From Anaerotignum lactatifermentans (GTDB lineage: Bacteria > Bacillota > Clostridia > Lachnospirales > Anaerotignaceae): a stretch of 64,000 nt of DNA. Below the pieces are notes generated by a model. The model made no database searches, was not told where the DNA came from, and saw nothing but the letters and a program-made list of their open reading frames with translations. The DNA lies in contig NZ_JACSNY010000005.1 of the NCBI RefSeq assembly GCF_016902535.1, forward strand, positions 124,001 through 188,000, read 5' to 3'. This document shows, in pieces, positions 55,904 to 64,000 of the stretch (its first letter is position 1; every line of letters starts with the position of its first letter). The position numbers and the translations under genes are program-made.

Positions 55904-57238
55904 ATGCAAGGAATGAAAAAATTAAAGATGTCCAATTTGCAGATCGTAGCGGCGGGCTATTTTTTGGTCGTGCTGACGGGGACATTGCTGCTTATGCTGC
56001 CGGTGGCAACAGTAGATGGGGCGGATACGTCCCTGCTGGATGCTTTGTTCACCGCTGTGTCTGCTTCCTGTGTGACAGGGCTTGTGGTGCAGGATACGGG
56101 AACGCACTGGACATTGTTTGGACAATTGGTGATTTTGGCGCTGATACAGATTGGCGGCTTGGGTTTTATGACTATTTCCCTCAGCTTTTTGATGCTGACC
56201 CGGAAAAAAATCGGTCTGCGTCACAGGGAAGTGATGGTCGAAAGCATAAACTCCTCCCAGATCGGCGGTGTTGTGCGCCTGACCAGAAAAATACTTATTG
56301 TAACGGCAGTGGTGGAAGGCATTGGTGCTTTGCTGCTGTCTCTTCGTTTTGTGCCGCAGTACGGTACGGCGAAGGGCCTCTATTTTGGGGTGTTCCATTC
56401 TATTTCCGCATTCTGCAACGCGGGCTTTGACCTGATGGGGAATTATGATTCCATTGTGGCTTATTCTGCGGACCCCCTTGTGAATTTCACGCTGATGGGG
56501 TTGATTACCATCGGCGGTCTGGGGTTCCTGGTCTGGGAGGACCTTTGGCAGAAAAAATGGCGTCTGCATCGTCTGCGGCTGCAGTCTAAGATCGTACTGA
56601 GCGCTTCGTTTCTGCTGACTGTTGGCGGCGGTCTGGTGCTGCTATTGTTAGAGGCCAACAATCTGAATGTGGGCATGGACAGCGGAGAACGGATATTGAC
56701 GGCATTGTTCCAGTCCTGTACCGCCAGAACGGCAGGTTTTAACTCTGTGGACCCGGCGGCTATGACCGGCGGGAGCAAACTGGTGATGATGACGCTGATG
56801 TTTATTGGCGGCAGTCCCGGTTCCACCGCCGGCGGTATCAAGACCACCACCATTGTGGTGATTTTGATGTATACCCTGGCGGGAATCCGGCATGAGCGCA
56901 GCGCCAATATTTTTGGCCGCAGCCTGGGGGATGACGAACTCCATAAAGCGGTATATGTATTTTTTGTAAATCTGCTGTTTGTCCTCTGCGGCACGACTGT
57001 GATCTGTGCTTTGCAGAACCTGCAGCTGACAGATGTATTGTTTGAGGCTTTTTCCGCCATGGGTACGGTAGGGATCACCACTGGTATCACCAGGGATCTG
57101 ATTCCGGCTTCCCAGCTTGTCATCATATTCCTGATGTACTGCGGCCGGGTGGGCAGCATTTCCTTTGCTGTGGCGCTGATGGAACGGAAGGCGACGCCGC
57201 CGGTGACGATGCCGTCGGAAAGAATCAATATTGGTTAA
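55904..57238 (+). CDS. ktrB: potassium uptake channel subunit KtrB (TrkH family)
   Basis: A 444-residue membrane protein with four pseudo-repeated M1-P-M2 units. Selectivity-filter regions are seen as SASCVTGLVVQDTG, SISAFCNAGFDLMGNYDSI, SCTARTAGFNSVDPAAMTGG and SAMGTVGITTGITRDL, each with the filter Gly; FIGGSPGSTAGGIKTTT is the intramembrane-loop block. KtrB imports K+ with Na+ and is gated by the cytoplasmic RCK ring KtrA encoded next. The ATG at 55904 follows AGAAGGAAA. It begins 24 bases after the HD gene. Confidence 0.95.
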   Translation: MQGMKKLKMSNLQIVAAGYFLVVLTGTLLLMLPVATVDGADTSLLDALFTAVSASCVTGLVVQDTGTHWTLFGQLVILALIQIGGLGFMTISLSFLMLTRKKIGLRHREVMVESINSSQIGGVVRLTRKILIVTAVVEGIGALLLSLRFVPQYGTAKGLYFGVFHSISAFCNAGFDLMGNYDSIVAYSADPLVNFTLMGLITIGGLGFLVWEDLWQKKWRLHRLRLQSKIVLSASFLLTVGGGLVLLLLEANNLNVGMDSGERILTALFQSCTARTAGFNSVDPAAMTGGSKLVMMTLMFIGGSPGSTAGGIKTTTIVVILMYTLAGIRHERSANIFGRSLGDDELHKAVYVFFVNLLFVLCGTTVICALQNLQLTDVLFEAFSAMGTVGITTGITRDLIPASQLVIIFLMYCGRVGSISFAVALMERKATPPVTMPSERINIG

Positions 57239-57269
57239 TTTATCTGGAAGAAGATAAGGAGGAAGGGTT

Positions 57270-57914
57270 ATGAAATCCTTTTTGATTGTTGGTATGGGCT
57301 CTTTTGGTCATCATCTGTGCCGGAGCCTGGCAGAAAATGACTGTGAGATTATGGTTGTTGACCGGTTTTCAGAGGCGGTGGAGGACGTCCTGCCTTTGGG
57401 CGTCAGCGGCAGAGTGGGTGACTGCACCAATCCGGAGGTGCTTCGTTCCTTTGGCATCAACCTCTTTGACGCCTGCTTTGTGTGCATGGGGACTAATTTT
57501 AAGAACAGCCTGCAGATCACCAGTTTTTTGAAGGAATTAGGGGCGAAAAAAGTTTATGCCAAGGCGGACGAGGATATTCAGGCGAAATTTTTGAAACGGA
57601 TCGGCGCCGATGAAGTGATCTATCCGGAAAAGAACGTGGCGGAACAGATCGCCATTGCAGCCTGCTCCGACAATATTTTTGACTGCATCCCTTTTGTGGA
57701 GAATTACTTTATCGCGGAGATTCAGCCCATGGAGCGCTGGCTGGGCAGAACAGTAGTGGATGTGAATTTCCGCGCGCGGTATAATCTGAATATTGTGGCC
57801 GTGAAGCGGGGAGAGGAAGTGGTCCCTATTTCCGGCCCCAATTATGTGTTCACGGCGGAGGAACATTTGATGGTGCTGGGCCACATTGACGATATCAGGA
57901 AGATCGCCCATTGA
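57270..57914 (+). CDS. ktrA: potassium uptake regulatory subunit KtrA (RCK domain)
   Basis: A 214-residue cytoplasmic protein. RCK_N Rossmann fold (~1-125): FLIVGMGSFGHHLCRSLAEN with GxGxxG, DRFSEAVED, GDCTNPEVLRSFGI. RCK_C domain (~135-214): IAEIQPMERWLGRTVVDVNF to HLMVLGHIDDIRKI. An octameric KtrA ring opens or closes KtrB in response to ATP/ADP; RCK_C domains of Gram-positive KtrA also bind c-di-AMP. GGAGGAAGG precedes the ATG, 31 bases after ktrB. Confidence 0.95.
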   Translation: MKSFLIVGMGSFGHHLCRSLAENDCEIMVVDRFSEAVEDVLPLGVSGRVGDCTNPEVLRSFGINLFDACFVCMGTNFKNSLQITSFLKELGAKKVYAKADEDIQAKFLKRIGADEVIYPEKNVAEQIAIAACSDNIFDCIPFVENYFIAEIQPMERWLGRTVVDVNFRARYNLNIVAVKRGEEVVPISGPNYVFTAEEHLMVLGHIDDIRKIAH

Positions 57915-57915
57915 T

Positions 57916-58359
57916 ATGAAGATACGGGAGATAACAAAAAACAAGGAACGCTTTCTGCCGCTGCTCCTGCTGGGAGACGAGCAGGAAAGCATGATACGGC
58001 GGTATCTGGAACGGGGAAGCATGGCGGTTTTGTTCCACGGGGAAAGGGCGGCTGCGGTCTCTGTTGTGACAAAAGAGGGCGATGGCCTGTGGGAATTAAA
58101 AAATATCGCCGTTCTTCCCTGCTGCCAGAAAAAAGGATATGGAAAGAAACTGCTGGAATTTTGGCTGGAGCGTCTGAAAGGACAGGGCGTTCTGCAGGCG
58201 GGAACGGGAGAAGTGCCCAGTACCACGGGGTTTTATACCGCCTGCGGATTCCAATTCTCCCATAGAATCCCGGATTTTTTCGTTTATCATTATGACCATC
58301 CCATCATGGAAGACGGCAAGCTGCTGAAAGATATGGTTTATTTTTCCCGGAAACTGTGA
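57916..58359 (+). CDS. GNAT family N-acetyltransferase
   Basis: A 147-residue acetyltransferase. The acetyl-CoA loop is IAVLPCCQKKGYGKKLLEFW (QKKGYGK) and the later block is GEVPSTTGFYTACGFQFSHR. Substrate unknown. The ATG lies one base after the ktrA stop, so it is co-translated with ktrA. A hairpin terminator follows the stop by about 40 bases, closing the tdk-HD-ktrB-ktrA-GNAT unit. Confidence 0.9.
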   Translation: MKIREITKNKERFLPLLLLGDEQESMIRRYLERGSMAVLFHGERAAAVSVVTKEGDGLWELKNIAVLPCCQKKGYGKKLLEFWLERLKGQGVLQAGTGEVPSTTGFYTACGFQFSHRIPDFFVYHYDHPIMEDGKLLKDMVYFSRKL

Positions 58360-58400
58360 AAAACGGCGGCAAGATGTTACATTTTCTTTAAAGTTTATAA

Positions 58401-58447
58401 AAGCCCCCGGATTTCAGGTATTTACTACTTGCGCCGGAGGCTGTTTT
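58401..58447 (+). terminator. terminator before secA
   Basis: AGCCCCCGG/CCGGAGGCT (one mismatch), then five T. TATAAT at 58458-58463 follows and is probably the secA -10 box. Confidence 0.75.
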
Positions 58448-58540
58448 TCTGCTAAACTATAATAATGTAAAAGTATGCCCGCAGGAGAAGCGTTCTTTTT
58501 TTGCGGCAAAAAACTGAAAAAGAAAAATGAGGTGAACCAA

Positions 58541-61120
58541 ATGGGTTTATTGGAAAAAATATTTGGGAACTACAGCGAGAAGGAGATCAAGAAGATCATG
58601 CCCATCGTGAACAAGATCGAATCGCTGGCGCCCCAATATGAAAATCTTTCCGATGAAGAATTGAGAGGAAAGACACAGGAGTTCAAGGATCGTCTGGCAA
58701 AAGGCGAAACACTGGACGATATCCTGCCGGAAGCTTATGCTGTCGTAAGAGAAGCGGCTTCCCGTCCTCATGTTTTGAATATGCGTCATTTCCCTGTACA
58801 GCTCATGGGCGGCATTGTCATGCACCAGGGCCGTATCGCCGAAATGCGTACCGGTGAAGGTAAGACACTGGTGGCGACACTGCCCGCTTACCTGAACGCT
58901 CTGGAAGGCAAGGGCGTCCATGTAGTCACCGTCAACGACTATCTGGCACAGCGTGACAGCGAGTGGATGGGCGAGGTATTCCGTTTCCTGGGTCTGAGCG
59001 TTGGCTGTATCCTGAACAGCATGGACAACAACGAACGCCGGGCGGCCTATGCCTGCGACATCACCTACGGTACAAACAACGAGTTTGGTTTTGACTACCT
59101 GCGTGACAACATGGTGGTAAGAAAAGAAAGCATGGTACAGAGAGACCTGCATTTTGCCATCATCGACGAGGTGGACTCCGTCCTCATCGACGAAGCCAGA
59201 ACTCCTCTGATTATTTCCGGCAGCGGCTCCAAGTCCACAGATTTGTACCGTGTGGCGGATCTGTTCGCGAAACAGCTGAAACAAGGCCGTATCCTTAACG
59301 AAGAAGAGGCCATGAACCCTCTGCTGAGAGAAGAACTTCAGGAGGAAGGCGACTTCATTCTGGACGAAAAAGCAAAAAGCGTTGTGCTGACCCAGGAAGG
59401 CGTTGCCAAGGCGGAGAAATTCTTCTCCGTGGACAATCTGTCCGATCCGGAAAATCTGGAACTGCAGCATCATATCAACAACGCTTTGAAAGCCAACTAT
59501 AATATGCATCTGGATAAGGACTACGTCATCCATGAGGGCGAGATCGTCATTGTCGACGAATTTACCGGCCGTATGATGCCCGGCAGACGCTATTCCGACG
59601 GTCTGCACCAGGCCATCGAAGCCAAGGAAAACGTACAGGTGCGCCGGGAAAGCAAAACACTGGCGACCATCACCTTCCAGAATTACTTCAATAAATATAA
59701 GAAAAAATGCGGTATGACCGGTACGGCGAAAACAGAGGAGGACGAATTCCGCAATATCTACGGTATGGACGTTGTGGAGATTCCCACCAATAAGCCTGTT
59801 GCCAGAATCGACCAGCAGGATGTGGTATACCGTACAGAAGCCGGAAAATTCCGCGCTGTGGTACGGGATATCGCCGAAGCCCACGCCAAGGGACAGCCGG
59901 TGCTGGTAGGTACCGTTACCATTGATAAATCCGAGGAACTGAGCAAGCTCCTGAGACGGGAGGGCATCCCGCATCAGGTACTGAACGCAAAATACCATGC
60001 CAAGGAAGCGGAAATCGTCGCTTTGGCGGGCCAGATGAACGCTGTAACCATCGCCACCAATATGGCCGGCCGTGGTACTGACATCAAGCTGGGCGAAGGC
60101 GTACCGGAGCTGGGCGGTCTGAAGATTATCGGCACGGAGCGCCATGAGTCCAGACGTATCGACAACCAGCTGCGTGGTCGTGCGGGCCGTCAGGGGGACC
60201 CCGGCGAATCCAGATTCTATATCTCTCTGGAGGACGACCTGATGCGTCTGTTCGGCTCTGAAAAGACCATGAAACTGGTCGACGCCATGGGTATGGATGA
60301 GGATGAGCCCATCGAGGCGGGTATGCTGACAAAGGCCATTGAAAACGCCCAGAAAAAGGTAGAGGGCAATAACTTTGCCATCAGAAAACACCTGCTGGAG
60401 TATGACCAGGTCATGAACGAACAGCGTGAGGTTATTTACGGCGAAAGACGTCGCGTGCTCTACGGCGAAAACCTGCGCGAAAGCATTATGGGCATGATTC
60501 ACGATACCATTGGCCGTATCGTAGACACCCATATCAGCGACGAACAGCTGCCGGAGGAATGGGATATGAACGCCTTGAGCGAGGCCTTCTCCGCCATTGT
60601 TCCTGTGGGCAAGATCAATATTAAAGAAGACGCCATTGCCCAGATGACCAAGGAAAAACTGAAAGAAAACCTGCAGAAGCTGGGTGTGCAGCTGTATGAG
60701 CTGAAAGAAAAAGAAATCAATGACGAGGAAAAAATGCGTGAGCTGGAGCGTGTCATCATGCTGCGCGTCATCGACCAGAAATGGATGGACCATATCGACG
60801 ATATGGACCAGATGCGCCAGGGCATCGGCCTGCACGCTTACGCCCAGAGAGACCCTCTGATCGAGTATAAATTCGCCGCTTATGATATGTTTGAGGAAAT
60901 GAGCGCCCACATCCAGGAGGATACGCTGAAGATCCTTTACCGTGTGCGCATCGAGACAGAAGCCAAACGGGAAGAGGTACAGAAGCCCATGTTTACCAAT
61001 AAGGATGATTCCGGCGTGAAACAGCCCAAGAAGCGGGAAGAAGCCAAGATCGGCAGAAACGATCCCTGTCCCTGCGGCAGCGGCAAGAAATACAAACAGT
61101 GCTGCGGCAGAAATGCCTGA
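58541..61120 (+). CDS. secA: preprotein translocase ATPase SecA
   Basis: An 859-residue motor that drives proteins through SecYEG. NBD1: [17 protein letters not shown] (Walker A), [33 protein letters not shown] (DEVD box). Then the preprotein cross-linking domain, NBD2 ([32 protein letters not shown]) and the C-terminal zinc motif [16 protein letters not shown] that binds SecB or membranes. ATG 58541 with GAGGTG gives the family N-terminus [15 protein letters not shown]; the frame extends to 58475 without a site. A 787-codon frame on the opposite strand is a shadow. Confidence 0.98.
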   Translation: MGLLEKIFGNYSEKEIKKIMPIVNKIESLAPQYENLSDEELRGKTQEFKDRLAKGETLDDILPEAYAVVREAASRPHVLNMRHFPVQLMGGIVMHQGRIAEMRTGEGKTLVATLPAYLNALEGKGVHVVTVNDYLAQRDSEWMGEVFRFLGLSVGCILNSMDNNERRAAYACDITYGTNNEFGFDYLRDNMVVRKESMVQRDLHFAIIDEVDSVLIDEARTPLIISGSGSKSTDLYRVADLFAKQLKQGRILNEEEAMNPLLREELQEEGDFILDEKAKSVVLTQEGVAKAEKFFSVDNLSDPENLELQHHINNALKANYNMHLDKDYVIHEGEIVIVDEFTGRMMPGRRYSDGLHQAIEAKENVQVRRESKTLATITFQNYFNKYKKKCGMTGTAKTEEDEFRNIYGMDVVEIPTNKPVARIDQQDVVYRTEAGKFRAVVRDIAEAHAKGQPVLVGTVTIDKSEELSKLLRREGIPHQVLNAKYHAKEAEIVALAGQMNAVTIATNMAGRGTDIKLGEGVPELGGLKIIGTERHESRRIDNQLRGRAGRQGDPGESRFYISLEDDLMRLFGSEKTMKLVDAMGMDEDEPIEAGMLTKAIENAQKKVEGNNFAIRKHLLEYDQVMNEQREVIYGERRRVLYGENLRESIMGMIHDTIGRIVDTHISDEQLPEEWDMNALSEAFSAIVPVGKINIKEDAIAQMTKEKLKENLQKLGVQLYELKEKEINDEEKMRELERVIMLRVIDQKWMDHIDDMDQMRQGIGLHAYAQRDPLIEYKFAAYDMFEEMSAHIQEDTLKILYRVRIETEAKREEVQKPMFTNKDDSGVKQPKKREEAKIGRNDPCPCGSGKKYKQCCGRNA

Positions 61121-61137
61121 GAAAAGAGTGAGTGCAA

Positions 61138-61734
61138 ATGGAACGTAAAATAGTACAAAAACTGCCCTTTTACACCCAGCGTATGACGGAAGAAACCTGG
61201 CGGCAGGAAGGCTTCCCCTCCTGGGAGGGAGCCGAAAGCTGGACCATGCGGGGCTGCGGCATCGCCTCCCTGCGGATGGTGCTGGACGGTCTGGGATGCG
61301 CCTGCGGCGGCCAGGGAGAGATGATCGCCCGGGGACTTGCGGCAGGTGCTTATAAAGAAGGCGTCGGCTGGATTCACTGGGGTCTGGCCCATATGGCGGA
61401 GGACTGGGGTATTTTCGCCGAGGCCAGAAGAGGACAGACCATAGAAGATCTGAAACAGGCTCTGGATGAAGGAATGCTTTGCATCGTTTCCATTACATCC
61501 TTCTTCCAATACGGGAAAACACGGTCCGACGGCAGTGTTTACGGTAAAGGCGGCCATCTGGTCCCTGTGTATGGCTACACTCAGGAGGAAGGCCGGCTGA
61601 CGGGCTTCCTGCTCCATCACCCTTCCGCTTTTCAGGAAAATAACCGGGCGGATTGGGAAGTGCCGCTGGCACAGTTTACCCCTTCTTTTTCCGGGAACAT
61701 GATCGTTTTCCGAAAAGGGGAAACAGCAGAATAA
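61138..61734 (+). CDS. C39-like cysteine peptidase domain protein
   Basis: A 198-residue cytoplasmic-looking protein with the papain-like C39_2 pattern: LPFYTQRMTEETWRQEG, the putative catalytic Cys in MRGCGIASLRMVLDGLG, the His in KGGHLVPVYGYTQEEG, and an Asn/Pro segment (LHHPSAF) where the third residue normally lies in an HDP-type motif (here HHP). Such domains cleave peptides or are inactive binding relatives. No signal peptide. The ATG at 61138 is 17 bases after the secA stop. Confidence 0.8.
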   Translation: MERKIVQKLPFYTQRMTEETWRQEGFPSWEGAESWTMRGCGIASLRMVLDGLGCACGGQGEMIARGLAAGAYKEGVGWIHWGLAHMAEDWGIFAEARRGQTIEDLKQALDEGMLCIVSITSFFQYGKTRSDGSVYGKGGHLVPVYGYTQEEGRLTGFLLHHPSAFQENNRADWEVPLAQFTPSFSGNMIVFRKGETAE

Positions 61735-61802
61735 AGGATATTCATTATGTTTATCATAAATAAAACCAACCAAAAAATTCATTTTAAAGGAGTTGATTTT
61801 TA

Positions 61803-62907
61803 ATGTTCGAGTTAGAACAGATCCGTCTGGGCCTGTCGGCTTACGACGAAAAATTAGAGGAAATGGGGGCTTCACTTTGACGTCGCTGGCGCCAAGGAGA
61901 AGATTACCGAATTAGAAGAACTTTCTGCCGATCCGGATTTCTGGAACGATATACAGAAAAGCCAGAAAACCCTCCAGCAGCTCAAAGCTCTGAAAAATAA
62001 GGTGGAGACCTACGAGGGTCTGGTAACAAAGTATGAGGACATCCTCACGCTCATCGAAATGGGTATTGAGGAGGAAGACGAAAGCGTATACGAGGAAGTC
62101 AAGGAAATGAACGATTCCTTCCTGGAGGAATTCGAACAGCTCCATGTGTCCACTATGCTGGACGGGGAATACGACCGCAACAACGCCATCGTAACCCTGC
62201 ACGCCGGCACCGGCGGCACAGAAGCCTGCGACTGGACCAATATGCTCTTCCGTATGTATACCAAATGGGCGGCAAAGGCAGGCTTTGACGTGGAAGTGCT
62301 GGATATGCTGGACGGCGAAGAAGCGGGGCTGAAATCTGTGACCATTCAGGTCAATGGGGAAAATGCCTACGGCTATCTGAAGTCGGAAAAAGGCATCCAC
62401 CGTCTGGTACGTGTGTCTCCCTTTGACAGCTCTGGCAGACGCCATACCTCTTTCGCGTCCTGCGATGTCATGCCGGAAATTGAAAACGATAACGAAATCG
62501 AGATCAACCCCGACGATATCCGTGTAGACACCTATCGTGCCAGCGGCGCCGGCGGCCAGCATGTCAATAAGACATCCTCGGCTATCCGTATTACTCACTT
62601 CCCTACTGGGATCGTGGTACAGTGTCAGGACGAAAGAAGCCAGTTCAGCAATAAGGAACGGGCGTTCAAAATGCTCAAAAGCAAACTGCTGGCGCTGAAG
62701 ATCGAGGAACAGATGCAGAAGCTGGCGGAGATCCGCGGCGATGTAAAGGAAATCGGCTGGGGCAGCCAGATCCGTTCCTATGTATTCATGCCCTACACTC
62801 TGGTAAAGGATCACCGTACCGGTGAGGAAACAGGGAATGTAGGCGCGGTTATGGACGGCGACATTGATAACTTTATCAGCGCTTATCTGGCGTGGATTCA
62901 CAGCTAA
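61803..62907 (+). CDS. prfB: peptide chain release factor 2, with programmed +1 frameshift
   Basis: A 367-residue RF2 encoded in two frames. Frame one runs from ATG 61803 through 25 codons (start MFELEQIRLGLSAYDEKLEE) to the in-frame TGA at 61878-61880. The slippery CTTTGAC follows a G-rich stretch (ATGGGGGC), and +1 slippage lets reading resume at GAC 61879. Downstream come the stop-codon recognition SPF in RVSPFDSSGRRH and the catalytic GGQ in RASGAGGQHVNKTSS. RF2 releases at UAA and UGA and controls its own level through this shift. AAAGGAG precedes the ATG. The gene is intact, not a pseudogene. Confidence 0.97.
61865..61881 (+). promoter_or_regulatory. prfB programmed frameshift site
   Basis: GGGGG, then CTTCA, then CTTTGAC. 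The internal anti-SD-like element stands five bases from CTT; in the classic site (AGGGGGTATCTTTGAC) it stands three bases away. Confidence 0.9.
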
Positions 62908-62922
62908 AAGGGGTAAGAGAGA

Positions 62923-63906
62923 TTGAAAGAGATCAAAATTACCAAAAACGAGGAAAATCAAAGACTGGATAAATATCTGCTGAAATACTTCAACAAGGCC
63001 CCCAAGAGCTTCGTCTATAAGATGCTGCGCAAAAAGCGTATCAAGCTCAACGGCGGCCGGGCGGAAGGAAATGAGATGCTTCTGGAGGGGGATGCCCTCC
63101 AGATGTATCTGGCAGAGGAGACCATGGCGGGCTTCATGGAGAAAAAGGAGGTGCCGGCGGCGCAGCGCCATTTCGGCATCGTTTATGAGGACGACGATCT
63201 GCTGGTGGTCCATAAACCGGCAGGGCTGCTGTCCCATCCCCAGACGGCGGAGGACAGAGAGACCCTCATTGACCAGATCCTGTATTATCTCTATGAAAAA
63301 GGCCAGTATCTGCCGGAGGCGGACTCCGCCTTTACACCGGCCCTGTGCAACCGTCTGGACCGGAATACCAGCGGCATCGTTGTGGCGGGGAAGACCCTGC
63401 GGGCCGTACAGGCCGTCAACGAGGCCATCCGCCGGGGCAGAATGGAGAAATACTATGTGACTCTGGTGGCGGGAGAAATCAAGGAGTCCGGCAGCATCGA
63501 CCTGTATTTATCCAAGGATGAGGAAAAGAACCAGGTTTGGACAAGCCGGGAGGAAAAGGCGGGCTACCGCAGGGCGCTGACCAAGTACAGACCCCTTGCC
63601 TGCGCCAAAGGCTTTTCCCTGCTGGAATTGCAGCTGATTACAGGAAAGACCCATCAGATCCGTGCCCATATGCAGGCCGTCGGCCATCCTGTGGCCGGAG
63701 ACCGGAAGTATGGAGACCCGCTGATAAACCAGCGGATGCGGGAGGACTTTGGCCTTTCCAACCAATGTCTGCATGCCTGGAAGATCCGCTGGAAAGAGAA
63801 GGAAGGATTTCTTTCGTATTTGTATGGAAAAGAAATGACGGCAGCTTTGCCCAAAAAGCTGCAGACGGCCTGTGACGAACTGTTTGGCGGCGGGCTGTCT
63901 TTTTGA
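62923..63906 (+). CDS. RluA/RluC family pseudouridine synthase
   Basis: A 327-residue RNA-modifying enzyme. An N-terminal S4 RNA-binding domain (~12-60: QRLDKYLLKYFNKAPKSFVY) precedes the synthase domain, with HKPAGLLSHPQ, the catalytic Asp in LCNRLDRNTSGIVVAGK, ITGKTHQIRAHMQAVGHPV and GDRKYGDP. It isomerises uridine in rRNA, most likely at RluC-type positions, though the exact site cannot be read from sequence. The start is TTG 62923, 15 bases after the prfB stop, with GGGGTAAGAGA upstream. Confidence 0.93.
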   Translation: MKEIKITKNEENQRLDKYLLKYFNKAPKSFVYKMLRKKRIKLNGGRAEGNEMLLEGDALQMYLAEETMAGFMEKKEVPAAQRHFGIVYEDDDLLVVHKPAGLLSHPQTAEDRETLIDQILYYLYEKGQYLPEADSAFTPALCNRLDRNTSGIVVAGKTLRAVQAVNEAIRRGRMEKYYVTLVAGEIKESGSIDLYLSKDEEKNQVWTSREEKAGYRRALTKYRPLACAKGFSLLELQLITGKTHQIRAHMQAVGHPVAGDRKYGDPLINQRMREDFGLSNQCLHAWKIRWKEKEGFLSYLYGKEMTAALPKKLQTACDELFGGGLSF

Positions 63907-63925
63907 AGGAATAGGAGGATCTGGG

Positions 63926-64000
63926 ATGAAAGCCATTATACTAGCGGCAGGCTATGCCACTAGACTGTACCCTTTGACCATCAATCGGCCGAAGGCTTTG
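63926..64000 (+). CDS. nucleotidyltransferase family protein (3'-truncated)
   Basis: Only the first 25 codons are in the window. MKAIILAAGYATRLYPLTIN followed by RPKAL is the N-terminal nucleotide-binding signature of sugar-phosphate nucleotidyltransferases (LAAGxGTRLxPLT...PKxL; GlmU, RfbA, GalU and related enzymes). Here the usual Gly-Thr or Gly-Met reads Tyr-Ala-Thr. AGGAGG at 63915-63920 supports the ATG. Which sugar nucleotide it makes cannot be told from this fragment. Confidence 0.88.
   Translation, partial: MKAIILAAGYATRLYPLTINRPKAL

Noticed and set aside
58547-60910. A 787-codon open frame on the minus strand across secA
   Set aside because: It lies wholly inside secA, has no ribosome site or family motif, and its codons are the complement of a highly biased gene. 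It is a shadow frame.
61803-62907. prfB as a frameshifted pseudogene
   Set aside because: The in-frame TGA sits in the known CTTTGAC programmed-shift context and the rest of the protein is intact.

Overview
The window looks like chromosomal DNA of a spore-forming, anaerobic, Gram-positive member of the Clostridia, most likely Lachnospiraceae or a close relative. Sporulation genes (spoIID, a spoIIQ-like M23 gene, ytfJ/gerW, a YhcN-type lipoprotein, a CotS-like coat protein), the redox regulator Rex, a minimal SufC/SufB-type Fe-S system, an iron-dependent alcohol dehydrogenase, a B. subtilis-type ThyA, an SLH-domain surface protein and Ktr potassium uptake all point that way. The family-level placement is inference. 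There is no rRNA, CRISPR array, IS element or prophage. One tRNA (Lys, anticodon CTT) is present.

Layout. 0-9 kb: a truncated MarR gene, a GNAT and a cupin gene; a PadR-DUF2812-DUF2812 operon with a doubled operator; an anion permease; XRE-cupin, endonuclease IV and O6-alkylguanine methyltransferase; and a folate ECF transporter gene behind a tetrahydrofolate riboswitch. 9-20 kb: sufC-sufB-signal peptidase and two small genes in one unit; an HpcH/HpaI aldolase; small XRE and DUF1858 genes; ABC-F; rex; a LysE exporter; thyA-folA. 20-31 kb: aldo/keto reductase and cca; tRNA-Lys with a repeat-rich tail; CotS-like and PEGA proteins; phosphoglucomutase; alcohol dehydrogenase; an ECF sigma/anti-sigma pair; two divergent XRE genes. 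31-43 kb: asnB, malQ, a lipoprotein gene with a 30-bp tandem duplication, then DUF2953-ytfJ-CARF nuclease-tetR, putP, an XRE gene and ychF. 43-51 kb: YhcN-like lipoprotein, a 907-residue SLH protein, a probable structured RNA on the minus strand, a radical SAM gene, spoIID-spoIIQ. 51-64 kb: YoaK-like and macrodomain genes, a cluster of DnaA boxes, hpf, MATE, tdk-HD phosphohydrolase, ktrB-ktrA, secA, prfB with a programmed frameshift, an RluA-type synthase and the start of a nucleotidyltransferase gene.

Themes. Several genes serve folate and thymidylate metabolism: riboswitch-controlled folate uptake, thyA-folA, and tdk with an HD nucleotidase. Another group serves sporulation. Small HTH regulators are abundant and often sit beside visible palindromes or direct repeats. 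Many transcription units end in strong, often bidirectional hairpins, several of which share a GGAATCC/GGATTCC core that seems to form a dispersed repeat family.

Most worth following up: a stand-alone CARF-PD-(D/E)XK nuclease (DUF1887/Card1 type) in a sporulation-linked operon with no CRISPR nearby; an unassigned ~270-nt RNA gene with consensus promoter and terminator at 46.16-46.47 kb; six DnaA boxes within 105 bp far from any dnaA; and the repeat family.
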